A stretch of 38,372 bases of DNA from positions 1 to 38,372 of the forward strand of contig JBBQPM010000053.1 of assembly GCA_038217425.1 (NCBI GenBank), given 5' to 3'. Under the pieces are notes generated by a model. The model saw only the letters and a program-made list of their open reading frames with translations. It made no database searches and was not told where the DNA came from. Positions 8,335 to 16,535 of the stretch are shown piece by piece (positions within the stretch are counted from its first letter, which is position 1; the number at the start of each line of letters is the position of its first letter). Made by a program: the position numbers and the translations under genes. The stretch is from JAIEPT01 sp038217425. GTDB lineage: Bacteria; Planctomycetota; Planctomycetia; Gemmatales; Gemmataceae.

Positions 8335-9387
8335 ATGAAGCTTTTGCGATTATTCCTGGCAGTGGCGACGGTCGGCGGCCTGGCGGGATTGGCATTCGTC
8401 GCGCAACAGGCGGAGACGGCGCAGCAGACCGTCTCGGCGGGCGGGCAGATGATCGAGGCGGCGGAGAAGTTCCTCGCCGGGCTCAGCGACGATCAGAAGA
8501 AGACCGCAACCTTCGGCTACGACGATGCCGAGCGAACCAACTGGAACTTCATTCCGCTGCAGACCAAGGAACGCAAGTCGACGCGCAAGGGTCTGCCGCT
8601 GGAGAACATGTCCGACGCCCAGAAGAAGCTGGCGCTGGGCCTGCTCAAGTCGGGCACCAGCGAGAAGGGCTATCGCGCCGCCAACGACATCATGGGGCTC
8701 GAGAAGATCCTCAAGGTTCAGGAAGCCGACAAGGGCGCCATGGTCCGCAATCCGGAGTGGTACTTCGTGACGATCTTCGGCACGCCGAGCAAGACGGGGA
8801 AATGGGGCTGGCGCTTCGAGGGGCATCACCTGTCGATGAATTTCACGCTGGAGGGCGCGCAGGTCGTCTCGGCCACGCCGCGATTCTTCGGCGCCAACCC
8901 GGCCGTGATCAAGACCGGGCCGCGCCAGGGGGAAAAGGTTCTCCCCGGAGTCGAGGACTTGGCGATCGAGTTGTACAAGTCGCTCGACGGCGAGCAGCAA
9001 AAGGTCGCGCTGCAGCCGAAAAAGTTCGGCGAGCCGGTGGAGAAGAGCAAGTCGTTCGGCGCCGTCGCGCCGGTCGGTTTGGCGGCGGGCAAGATGACGC
9101 AGGCGCAGAAAGACTTGCTCCTGGCCATCGTCCGCGAGAACACCGACCGCATGGCTCCGGACATTGCCGCCCGTGAAGCCCAGGACGCGGCGGCCGCGGG
9201 CATCGAGAAGTTCCACTTTGCGTACACCGGTTCCACGGAGGCAGGCAAGGGCAAGACGTATCGGGTGCAGGGGCCCAGCTTCGTGGTCGAGTTCATCAAC
9301 GAACAGGCCGACGCGGCGGGCAACCCGGCCAACCACATCCACAACGCCTCGCGGCTCACCAAGGGCGACTTCGGCCTGGGCCGGTAG
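8335..9387 (+). CDS. DUF3500 family exported protein
   Basis: 350 residues from the ATG at 8335, chosen because GAGGGA lies 4 bases upstream and a clean signal peptide (about 1-24) starts there; the frame is open further upstream but that part lies in repeat DNA. The body matches the DUF3500 pattern as I know it: 'AAEKFLAGLSDDQKK' near the mature N-terminus, then 'NWNFIP', a stretch on mounting 'GLEKIL', 'NPEWYFVTIFGTPS' and 'WGWRFEGHHLSMNF', with several conserved His and Trp in the middle. The function of the family is not established. It is likely periplasmic. It is a single gene between two palindromic elements, so it is probably transcribed alone. Confidence 0.88.
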   Translation: MKLLRLFLAVATVGGLAGLAFVAQQAETAQQTVSAGGQMIEAAEKFLAGLSDDQKKTATFGYDDAERTNWNFIPLQTKERKSTRKGLPLENMSDAQKKLALGLLKSGTSEKGYRAANDIMGLEKILKVQEADKGAMVRNPEWYFVTIFGTPSKTGKWGWRFEGHHLSMNFTLEGAQVVSATPRFFGANPAVIKTGPRQGEKVLPGVEDLAIELYKSLDGEQQKVALQPKKFGEPVEKSKSFGAVAPVGLAAGKMTQAQKDLLLAIVRENTDRMAPDIAAREAQDAAAAGIEKFHFAYTGSTEAGKGKTYRVQGPSFVVEFINEQADAAGNPANHIHNASRLTKGDFGLGR

Positions 9388-9412
9388 CGACCTGTGCGGT
9401 GCAATCATTCGA

Positions 9413-9489
9413 GCCACAGAGAGCACAGAGGACACCGAGAAGTAAATCCTTGCGGTTTCTTTCTCGGTGTCCTCTGTGTTCTCTGTGGC
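9413..9489. repeat. Inverted repeat of the CACAGAG family, copy 2
   Basis: Arms 9413-9441 and 9461-9489 are reverse complements over 29 bases with one mismatch and a 19-base loop. It starts 25 bases after the DUF3500 stop codon. The arms share most of their text with the element at 8141-8255 (GCCACAGAG.. CACAGAGGA), with small differences, showing the same family in a different copy. It could act as a transcript-end hairpin. Confidence 0.9.
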
Positions 9490-9680
9490 TGATTTTCTTC
9501 TTCGATTAACGCCCACGCCTCAAAACTTCCGCTGCCGGCCCCACTTCACTCTTATCTAATCCGGAATAATCCGCATTCGAGACGCCGCGGGGCGAAATGC
9601 GCCGTATGGTTCTGCATCTGCATCCCGAGCGTTCTCGCACGGATGACTTACGTCCCCGCATGCCTTCGCCCCGGTACATC

Positions 9681-10301
9681 ATGTCCGTCTCCCCACTCCA
9701 GTCCTGGCGCCTGCGCGTGTTCGTCGCGATCTGGATCGCCGGCCTGCTCGCGGGCTTCGGCTGGGTGATGGCGTTCGAAGCAACTCCGGGCGAAATGCTG
9801 CCGGCCCCCAGGCGCTGGTCCGCCGAGACGCCGTTCGCGCTCGATCGGGAAAAGCCGACGATCATTCTGTATCTGCATCCGCGCTGCGTCTGCTCGCAGG
9901 CCAGTCTCGAACTTGCGAAGACCTTCCCCACGCAAGCCGTCTGTCACGTCGTCTTCTACCAACCGACGAACGCGGCCGAGGAGTGGACCGATAGTCCGCT
10001 CGTCCGGGCGGCACGAAACCTAGTCGGCGCGACCGTCCACGTCGATACCGACGGCGTCCTGGCCCGCCGGCTGGGCATCGCCAATTCGGGCCACGCGCTC
10101 CTCTTCACGCCCGAGGGCGCCCTCCGCTTCTCCGGCGGCATTACCGCGGGACGGGGCGTGAGCGAACCGGGAAATTCCTGGCGTGCGCTGGGCGAGCGAC
10201 TCAAAGATCCTGGCAAGACCGAAGTTCAGTCCCCCGTTTTCGGTTGTCCGATTTATACTTCCCCCTCCCCCTCCGAGACGTGTCCCTCATGTCCCCCGTG
10301 A
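9681..10301 (+). CDS. RedB-like thioredoxin-fold protein
   Basis: 206 residues from the ATG at 9681; in-frame starts at 9660 and 9597 are possible and none has a clear ribosome site. One membrane segment (about 11-33) anchors an exported domain with 'YLHPRCVCSQASL' (a CxC motif where thioredoxins have CxxC), 'SGHALLFTPEGALRFSGGI' and 'VFGCPIY' near the end. This pattern fits the RedB family often seen in planctomycetes and myxobacteria. Its biochemical role is not known; a redox or metal-binding role of the three cysteines is an inference. The last 13 bases overlap the start of the hybrid kinase, which suggests co-translation and a functional link with the sensor. Confidence 0.85.
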   Translation: MSVSPLQSWRLRVFVAIWIAGLLAGFGWVMAFEATPGEMLPAPRRWSAETPFALDREKPTIILYLHPRCVCSQASLELAKTFPTQAVCHVVFYQPTNAAEEWTDSPLVRAARNLVGATVHVDTDGVLARRLGIANSGHALLFTPEGALRFSGGITAGRGVSEPGNSWRALGERLKDPGKTEVQSPVFGCPIYTSPSPSETCPSCPP

Positions 10302-13288
10302 CCCAAGCGCTCGCACAAACGTTGTTCGACCGACATCGCCAGGACATTTGGCGCCGTACCGACCGCACGTTCGGCGGCTTGCTGATCTTGCAGTGGATCG
10401 TGTTGATCGCGATCGCGGGTTGGGTGGCGCCGTACACGTGGGCGGGGCCTGATTCCTGGATTCATCCGCACGTCTTGGCGAGCCTGTTCCTGGGCGGGCT
10501 CATCGTCGCGGCGCCGCTCGTATTGATCTGGCTGACGCCGGGCCGAACGCTGACGCGTCACGTCGTTTCGGTGGCGCAAATGCTGCTGGGCTCGCTGCTC
10601 ATCCACGTGATGGGAGGCCGAATCGAGGCGCACTTTCACGTCTTCGGATCGCTGGCGTTCCTGGCGTTTTACTGCGACTGGAAGGTGCTGATGACCGGCA
10701 CCGTCGTCGTCGCCGCCGACCATCTGCTGCGCGGACTGTGGTTTCCCGAATCGGTGTTCGGCGACGCCAACGCCTCGAAATGGCGCTGGCTCGAACATGC
10801 CGCGTGGGTCGTCTTCCTCGATACGTTTTTGCTCCAGGCGTGCTTTTTCCGCATCCGTGAGATGCGTGAGATCGCTCAGCGTCAGGCCGACCTGGAGACT
10901 ACCAAGGCCGACATCGAACTCATCGTCGAGGAACGGACCGCCCAGCTCAAGGACCGCGAACGCCAGCAGCTGAGCATCACGCAAGAATTGCGCGATCGCG
11001 AAGAGATGATCCGCACCACAGTGACCAGCGCCGGCGACGCCATCTTCACGTTCGACGAAGCGGGCAAGCTGGAATCAGTCAATCCCGCGGCGGAGCGGTT
11101 GTTCGGCTACGACGCCGCCGAACTCGTCGGACAGAATATTCAGGCGCTACTCACGACGTCGCCGGACGGAAAGCCCACGCTGAGATCCGCGATCGGCATC
11201 CAGCGCGAAGTGACGGCCCGGCGTCGCGACGGTTCGGCGCTCCCCATGGAACTGACCGTGAGCACGATGCAGCTGCAGAACCGCAACATGTTCACCGGCA
11301 TCGGCCGGGACATCACCGAGCGCAAACGGATCGAGCGGGAATTGCAGAAGGCGAAGGAGACGGCGGAGGCCGCCAGCAAGGCCAAGAGCGAGTTCCTCGC
11401 CAACATGAGCCATGAAATCCGCACGCCCATGAACGGCATCCTCGGCATGACGGAACTCGCGCTCACCACCGAGCTGGCGCCCGATCAACGCGAATATCTG
11501 CAAGTCGTCAAACAGTCCGGCGAGAACCTGCTGCGCATCCTCAACGACATCCTCGACTTCTCCAAGATCGAGGCCGGCAAGCTCGATCTCGAGTCGACGC
11601 CCTTCGAACTCCGCGCGACGCTCGGCGCTGCCCTCAAGACGCATGCGTATCGCTGCCACGAGAAGGGGCTTGAACTGATCTTCCACGTCCATCCCGACAT
11701 CCCCGACGCGCTGCAGAGCGACCCCGTTCGCATCCAGCAGATCCTCGTCAATCTGGTCGGCAACGCCGTCAAGTTCACGGAGAAGGGCGAAGTCGTCGTC
11801 GAAGTTGCGGCCGAGTCGCTCGATTCGAAAAAGGTCGGACTCCACTTCAGCGTCAGCGACACCGGCATCGGCATCCCCAAGGACAAACAAGACTCCATCT
11901 TCCAGGCCTTCACCCAGGCCGACGGGTCGACGACCCGGCGTTACGGCGGCACCGGCCTGGGGCTGAGCATTTCCGCCCAGCTCGTCGCGATGTTGAAGGG
12001 CCGAATCTGGATCGACAGCGAGCCCGGCAAAGGCAGCGCGTTCCACTTCGTCATTCCCTGCCCGCTCGCCAGCCCGCATCAAATCCGTCACGCCGCCAGC
12101 TTGCTGACGCCGACGACGCTGCACAAACTCCGCGATCTCCCCGTGCTGATCGTCGACGACAACGCAACCAACCGCCGAATCCTGGTGGAATTGACCCGGC
12201 TTTGGCACATGAGCCCGGTCGCGGTCGAGGGGGGCGCCGAGGCGCTGGTCGCGCTCCAGCAAGCACGCGACAAGAAGAAGCCGTTCCGCCTGGTGTTGCT
12301 CGACGCCATGATGCCGGAGATGGACGGGTTCTCGCTCGCGGAAAAGCTGCGCGACGAACCGGAACTCTCCCGCCCGACGGTGCTCATGCTCAGCTCCGCG
12401 AATCAAACCGGCGACGCGATTCGTTGTCGCGATCTGGGCCTGGCAGGCTATCTCGTCAAGCCGGTGCAGCAGACGGAACTGCTCAAGGCGATCGTCGCCG
12501 CGCTCAAATTTTCCACCCACGACGCCCCGGCTCCCGTTCTACCCGCGCCCACGGAAACCCCGAAGGCGTCGTTGCGCATCCTCCTGGCCGAGGACAATCG
12601 CATCAACCAAAAAGTTGCGGTCGGACTGCTCACGCGCTCGGGGCATCGCGTCGAGATCGCCAACAACGGCAAGGAGGCGCTGGAGCGTTGGGAACGCGAG
12701 TCGTTCGATTTGATCCTGATGGACGTGCAGATGCCGGAGATGAACGGCTTCGAGGCGACGGGTCTGATTCGGGAACGGGAGCGGGGCACGGGTCAGCATA
12801 TGAAGATCATCGCCATGACCGCGCACGCGATGAAGGGGGACCGCGAACGTTGCTTGGCCGCCGGCATGGACGCGTACCTTTCCAAGCCGATCAAGGTCTC
12901 GGAGCTAGACAAGACGATTCTCGAACTCTCGGCCCAGGTGGAGTCGTCCTCGGCGCACGATCTATTCGACTTCGAAAAAGCCGTCGCGGCCCTGGGAGGC
13001 GACGAGGAGTTGTTGCGCGAGGTGGTGACGTTGTTTCTGCAACACGGCCCGCAGATGCTGAAGGAACTGCGTGCGGCCGTCGACGAGGGCAAGGACGTGG
13101 AATCGCAGCGGAAGGCACACAGCTTGAAAGGCGCGCTGCTGTGCCTGGGCGCCGACCGGGTGGTGTCGATCGCGCAGGCGGTGGAGAACCAGGCCGCTTC
13201 GGGCCAATGGATCGCGCTCGGCGAGAGCTTGAGTACGCTGGAGGAGCAGATGGACCGGTTGGTGCGGATCCTGTCGAACTCGGTATAA
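10289..13288 (+). CDS. Hybrid sensor histidine kinase (BarA-like layout)
   Basis: 999 residues from the ATG at 10289; a TTG 45 bases upstream is in frame but less likely. Order: membrane sensor region with about five or six hydrophobic segments (about 25-190), coiled coil (about 190-235), PAS domain (about 235-350), HisKA with SHEIRTPMNG (His375), HATPase (N, G1 and G2 boxes, about 475-600), receiver 1 (phospho-Asp672 in LLDAMMPEMDG), receiver 2 (Asp812 in LMDVQMPEMNG), and HPt with AHSLKG (His944). All phosphotransfer residues are present, so a full His-Asp-His relay could run in one chain. No DNA-binding partner is adjacent, so the output regulator must be elsewhere. The stop of the RedB gene overlaps the start, arguing for an operon of two. 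Confidence 0.95.
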   Translation: MSPVTQALAQTLFDRHRQDIWRRTDRTFGGLLILQWIVLIAIAGWVAPYTWAGPDSWIHPHVLASLFLGGLIVAAPLVLIWLTPGRTLTRHVVSVAQMLLGSLLIHVMGGRIEAHFHVFGSLAFLAFYCDWKVLMTGTVVVAADHLLRGLWFPESVFGDANASKWRWLEHAAWVVFLDTFLLQACFFRIREMREIAQRQADLETTKADIELIVEERTAQLKDRERQQLSITQELRDREEMIRTTVTSAGDAIFTFDEAGKLESVNPAAERLFGYDAAELVGQNIQALLTTSPDGKPTLRSAIGIQREVTARRRDGSALPMELTVSTMQLQNRNMFTGIGRDITERKRIERELQKAKETAEAASKAKSEFLANMSHEIRTPMNGILGMTELALTTELAPDQREYLQVVKQSGENLLRILNDILDFSKIEAGKLDLESTPFELRATLGAALKTHAYRCHEKGLELIFHVHPDIPDALQSDPVRIQQILVNLVGNAVKFTEKGEVVVEVAAESLDSKKVGLHFSVSDTGIGIPKDKQDSIFQAFTQADGSTTRRYGGTGLGLSISAQLVAMLKGRIWIDSEPGKGSAFHFVIPCPLASPHQIRHAASLLTPTTLHKLRDLPVLIVDDNATNRRILVELTRLWHMSPVAVEGGAEALVALQQARDKKKPFRLVLLDAMMPEMDGFSLAEKLRDEPELSRPTVLMLSSANQTGDAIRCRDLGLAGYLVKPVQQTELLKAIVAALKFSTHDAPAPVLPAPTETPKASLRILLAEDNRINQKVAVGLLTRSGHRVEIANNGKEALERWERESFDLILMDVQMPEMNGFEATGLIRERERGTGQHMKIIAMTAHAMKGDRERCLAAGMDAYLSKPIKVSELDKTILELSAQVESSSAHDLFDFEKAVAALGGDEELLREVVTLFLQHGPQMLKELRAAVDEGKDVESQRKAHSLKGALLCLGADRVVSIAQAVENQAASGQWIALGESLSTLEEQMDRLVRILSNSV

Positions 13289-13290
13289 AT

Positions 13291-13314
13291 CGGCGATTTT
13301 CCCTCGAATCGCCG
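13291..13314 (+). terminator. Hairpin after the hybrid kinase
   Basis: CGGCGATT (13291-13298) pairs with AATCGCCG (13307-13314) across an 8-base loop, starting 2 bases after the stop codon. Only a short pyrimidine-rich run follows, so it is at best a weak intrinsic terminator. It sits just before the ffh promoter, where a transcript boundary is expected. Confidence 0.5.
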
Positions 13315-13325
13315 TCCTCTTCCGA

Positions 13326-13354
13326 TTGCTGACGAGCGTCTGTTTCCTTATAAT
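13326..13354 (+). promoter_or_regulatory. Sigma-70-type promoter of ffh
   Basis: TTGCTG (13326-13331) and a perfect TATAAT (13349-13354) are separated by 17 bases. Transcription would begin near 13361, about 45 bases before the ffh start. It is one of two near-consensus promoters that I see in the window. Confidence 0.8.
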
Positions 13355-13403
13355 CATCGGTTCCTCCCGATGTGCGGGAGGCAAGGCTTCTCTCTAGGCG
13401 GGG

Positions 13404-14888
13404 ATGAGCGCCATGCTCGAAGGGATCACACGCGGCCTGACCGATGCCCTCAAGAAATTGCGGGGCCGAGGCCGAATTACCGAAGCCAACGTCAAGGACG
13501 GCCTGGAACTCGTACGTCAAGCCCTGCTCGAAGGCGACGTCAATTACGACGTCGCCGCTTCGTTTATCGAACGCGTCTCCAAGCAGGCCGTCGGCGAAAA
13601 AGTCCTCTCCACCGTCGATCCCAGCGAGCAGATCGTCCAGATCCTGTACAACGAACTTGTCCAGCTGATGGGCCCGGTCGATCACACGATCCACTTCGCC
13701 AAGGATCGCCCCACCGTCATCATGCTCTGCGGTCTGCAAGGTTCCGGTAAAACGACCACCGCGGGCAAACTCGCCCTGTACCTGCGCGATCAGTTCGGCA
13801 AGAAGCCGCTCCTGGTCGCCGCCGACTTGCAGCGCCCCGCCGCCGTCGAGCAGCTCAAAGTCCTGGGCGAACAGCTCGGCTTCCCGGTCTACACCGAAGG
13901 GGCGCAAACGCCCGACGGCAAGGGCCCCAATCCCGTGCAGGTCTGCATCAACGGGCTTTCGCACGCGCGGCGAAACTCGCACGATCTCGTCATCCTCGAC
14001 ACCGCCGGCCGACTCCACGTCGCCGAGATGCCGATGGAAGAACTCAAGCAGATCGACAAGAACTGCCAGCCCGACGAAGTCTTCCTCGTCTGCGACGCCA
14101 TGACCGGCCAGGACGCAGTCCATAGCTCCAAGGCGTTCCATTCGGCCATCGAACTCAACGGCGTCATCCTCACCAAGCTCGACGGCGACTCCCGCGGCGG
14201 GGCGGCGCTGTCCATCAAGGAAGTGACGAAAGTCCCGATCAAGTTCATCGGCGTCGGCGAAAAGATGCAGGCGCTGGAGGAGTTCGAGCCCGAGCGGATG
14301 GCGCAGCGCATCCTCGGCCAGGGGGACATCAAGAAAGTCCTGCAGAAGATCGCCGACGTGCAGTCGCAGATCTCCGAAGAGGAACGCAAGAAGACGCAGG
14401 AGAAGCTCGAGAAGGGGAAGTTCACCCTCAACGACTTCCGCAAACAGTTCGAGATGGTCGCCCAGATGGGGGGCATGAAGGAGCTCGTCGGCAACATGCC
14501 GGGGATGGGCGAGCTGATCCCCGAAGGCGAGGATCCGGAAGTCGCGATTCGTAAATTGCAGGGCATGATCGACTCGATGACGAAGGCCGAACGGGAAGAC
14601 CCGGACGTGATCGATTTGAGTCGTCGGCGCCGAATCGCCATGGGGAGCGGGACGCAACCCCATGAGATCAAACAATTTCTGACACAATTCGATCAGGTGC
14701 GGACATTCATGCGGCAAATGGCTAACATGTCTGTTTGGCAACGCATGAAAATGGTGATGGGCATGGGCCAATCGGGAATGTTCGCGCCCGGGGCTCAGAT
14801 GCCGAAAGCCAAGCTCGGTACCGGCCATCGCAAGACCGCCAAGGAACGGGCCGACGAGCGGAAAAAGAAGAAGAAAAAGGGCAAATAG
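13404..14888 (+). CDS. ffh: Signal recognition particle protein Ffh
   Basis: 494 residues. The N domain (about 1-90) is followed by the G domain with GLQGSGKTT (G1), the DTAGR box (G3) and TKLDGD (G4). A methionine-rich M domain follows (about 330-460) with the RRRRIAMGSG RNA-binding segment, ending in a lysine-rich tail. Ffh binds the 4.5S RNA and signal sequences and targets nascent chains to FtsY and SecYEG. Length and motifs are normal, with a somewhat extended tail. The ATG at 13404 is used; the ATG at 13413 (MLEGIT) is equally plausible because GGGG lies about 10 bases before it. A 38-base tandem repeat follows, then rpsP, so it may be read together with the ribosomal block. Confidence 0.98.
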   Translation: MSAMLEGITRGLTDALKKLRGRGRITEANVKDGLELVRQALLEGDVNYDVAASFIERVSKQAVGEKVLSTVDPSEQIVQILYNELVQLMGPVDHTIHFAKDRPTVIMLCGLQGSGKTTTAGKLALYLRDQFGKKPLLVAADLQRPAAVEQLKVLGEQLGFPVYTEGAQTPDGKGPNPVQVCINGLSHARRNSHDLVILDTAGRLHVAEMPMEELKQIDKNCQPDEVFLVCDAMTGQDAVHSSKAFHSAIELNGVILTKLDGDSRGGAALSIKEVTKVPIKFIGVGEKMQALEEFEPERMAQRILGQGDIKKVLQKIADVQSQISEEERKKTQEKLEKGKFTLNDFRKQFEMVAQMGGMKELVGNMPGMGELIPEGEDPEVAIRKLQGMIDSMTKAEREDPDVIDLSRRRRIAMGSGTQPHEIKQFLTQFDQVRTFMRQMANMSVWQRMKMVMGMGQSGMFAPGAQMPKAKLGTGHRKTAKERADERKKKKKKGK

Positions 14889-14892
14889 TGTT

Positions 14893-14996
14893 GGTCGGTA
14901 GGGCGGACACTCTGGTCTGCCCGAATGTGAGGTCGGTAGGGCAGACACTCTTGTCTGCCCGAATGTGAGGGCAGACAAGAGTGTCCGCCCTACCGA
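14893..14996. repeat. Tandem direct repeat plus inverted copy
   Basis: Two 38-base copies (14893-14930 and 14931-14968) stand head to tail with two differences. The text 14933-14960 is then repeated inverted at 14969-14996 (28 bases, one mismatch) across an 8-base loop. It begins 4 bases after the ffh stop. The stem is long enough to form a strong hairpin in RNA, but no T-run follows. Confidence 0.92.
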
Positions 14997-15048
14997 AGCC
15001 GGGTACATGTGAGAACGTTGGGTATTAACGCTTCCGGAGGGTGATTCA

Positions 15049-15351
15049 GTGGCCGTTCGCATTCGCATGAAAATGATGGGACGCAAGCATCGTCCCTACT
15101 TCCGTATCGTCGCCATCGATTCGCGGCAGCCGCGCGACGGGCGCGTGCTCGAAGAGCTGGGCACCTACGATCCGATGATGAAATCGAAGGAAGATCGCGT
15201 CAAGCTGATCCCCGATCGGATCAAGCACTGGATGAGCGTCGGCGCCCTGGCTTCGGAACGCTGCACCGTGCTTTTCAACAAGTACATGAAGAAGTTCGAG
15301 GACCTGGCGACGGCGGCAGCGGCGGCCCCGGCCGAGGCGCCCAAGGCGTAA
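15049..15351 (+). CDS. rpsP: 30S ribosomal protein S16
   Basis: 100 residues. The start is GTG at 15049, set by GGAGG at 15036-15040 with 8 bases of spacing and by the conserved N-terminus MAVRIRM. The hallmark 'RIRMKMMGRKHRPYFRIV' and the central 'LGTYDP' stretch identify S16, which binds 16S rRNA in the body of the small subunit. A short alanine-rich tail follows the conserved part. trmD begins 4 bases after the stop. The rimM gene that usually sits between rpsP and trmD is absent here. Confidence 0.98.
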   Translation: MAVRIRMKMMGRKHRPYFRIVAIDSRQPRDGRVLEELGTYDPMMKSKEDRVKLIPDRIKHWMSVGALASERCTVLFNKYMKKFEDLATAAAAAPAEAPKA

Positions 15352-15355
15352 AGCC

Positions 15356-16015
15356 ATGCGCTTCGACGTCCTCACCTTGTTCCCCGATCTCTTTCAAGGA
15401 TATTTCACCCAGAGCTTACTCAAGCTCGCCATCGACCGCGGCCTGGTCGATATCAAGGTGTGGAACATCCGCGATTGGGCCAAGGGGAAACACAAGAGCG
15501 TCGACGACCGCCCCTTCGGCGGCGGACCCGGCATGGTGCTCACGCCCGAACCCGTCTTCGACTGCGTCGAGGCGATCCAGGCCGAAGGCGAACCGGGCCA
15601 AGTCGCCATGCTCATGCCGAGCGGACGTCGGCTCACGCAGGAATTCGTCAAGGAACTGTCGACCCACAAGCGGCTCATCCTCTTGTGCGGACGGTACGAA
15701 GGATTCGACGAGCGGATCAGGTTAGGCCTTAAGCCGATCGAGATATCGATCGGCGACTTCATCTGCAACGGCGGCGAAGTCCCCGCGATGGTCGTCATCG
15801 ATACGGTGATTCGGTACATCCCCGGCGTGCTCGGCGACGAGGAAAGCGTGGTCGACGAGTCGCACTCGAACCCGGGCCGAATCGAGTATCCGCAGTACAC
15901 CCGGCCCCGCGTCTTCCGCGAAATGGAAGTGCCGGAAGTTTTGCTGAGCGGCAATCACGAGGCGATCGCCCGCTGGCGTCAGGAACAATCGGATTTGCGA
16001 AGCAGTCACAGGTAA
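15356..16015 (+). CDS. trmD: tRNA (guanine-37-N1)-methyltransferase
   Basis: 219 residues, a slightly short member of the family (usually 230-250). It contains the trefoil-knot signatures 'LCGRYEGFDERI' and 'GGEVPAMVVIDTVIRYIPG', which form the S-adenosylmethionine pocket, and 'DDRPFGGGPGMV' near residue 50. The enzyme methylates G37 next to the anticodon to prevent +1 frameshifting. The ATG at 15356 lies 4 bases after the rpsP stop, and rplS follows 22 bases after the trmD stop, so these are one operon. The C-terminal domain looks trimmed but the active-site half is complete. Confidence 0.97.
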   Translation: MRFDVLTLFPDLFQGYFTQSLLKLAIDRGLVDIKVWNIRDWAKGKHKSVDDRPFGGGPGMVLTPEPVFDCVEAIQAEGEPGQVAMLMPSGRRLTQEFVKELSTHKRLILLCGRYEGFDERIRLGLKPIEISIGDFICNGGEVPAMVVIDTVIRYIPGVLGDEESVVDESHSNPGRIEYPQYTRPRVFREMEVPEVLLSGNHEAIARWRQEQSDLRSSHR

Positions 16016-16037
16016 CCCTTAAGCGAAGGTCAGTGTC

Positions 16038-16433
16038 ATGAAGAACAAGCTCATGCAAATGGTGGAAGACGCCAACAAGAAGAAGGACGTCACGCCGTTC
16101 GCCGTCGGCGATTCGGTCGACGTCCATCTGCGGATTCTCGAAGGCGAGAAAGAACGCATCCAGATTTTCTCAGGCACCATCATCGGCACCCGCGGCCAGG
16201 GTCTCGACTCGATGGTCACCGTCCGCCGACTGGTGCAGAGCGAAGGCGTGGAACGGCAGTTCCCGATCCATTCGCCCAAGATCGCCAAGATCGAAGTGAA
16301 GCGCCAGGGCGTGGTGCGCCGGGCGAAGCTCTACTTCCTGCGCGACCGCGTCGGCAAGGCGACCAAGCTGCGCGAACGCAAGCCGAAGGAAGTCGCCAAG
16401 GCGAAAACGCCCCCGGCGACTCCCGCGAGCTAA
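16038..16433 (+). CDS. rplS: 50S ribosomal protein L19
   Basis: 131 residues. The core 'GDSVDVHLRILEGEKERIQIF' (split here as GDSVDVHLRI and EGEKERIQIF), 'GTIIGTRGQG' and 'ERQFPIHSPKIAKIEV' is diagnostic of L19, which sits at the interface of the ribosomal subunits. The C-terminal 15 residues are a lysine/alanine/proline extension. The ATG at 16038 follows a purine-rich leader (GCGAAGG). It ends the rpsP-trmD-rplS run, and a perfect hairpin repeat follows 12 bases after the stop codon. Confidence 0.98.
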   Translation: MKNKLMQMVEDANKKKDVTPFAVGDSVDVHLRILEGEKERIQIFSGTIIGTRGQGLDSMVTVRRLVQSEGVERQFPIHSPKIAKIEVKRQGVVRRAKLYFLRDRVGKATKLRERKPKEVAKAKTPPATPAS

Positions 16434-16444
16434 ATCCGACACGC

Positions 16445-16505
16445 GTTTAGCCGCCGCCTCCTGGCGGCGCGACCCGATCGCGCCGCCAGGAGGCGGCGGC
16501 TAAAC
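16445..16505. repeat. 28-base perfect palindrome after rplS
   Basis: 16445-16472 and 16478-16505 are exact reverse complements over 28 bases with a 5-base loop. The arms carry CCGCCGCC and CTGGCGGC tracts. It may end the ribosomal transcript, although no T-run follows, and it may equally be a mobile palindromic element. Confidence 0.92.
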
Positions 16506-16535
16506 AATCTCGGCGTCCCCCATGGAATCCCTTTT

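Noticed and set aside
8141..9489. CACAGAG repeats as a CRISPR array
   Set aside because: There are no regular repeats with spacers; the units are inverted pairs around a gene, and no cas gene is present.
12891..15086. Very long open frame on the minus strand opposite ffh and the kinase end
   Set aside because: It is antisense to clearly conserved ffh and hybrid-kinase motifs, a common effect of G/C-ending codons. The translation is low-complexity and has no family features.
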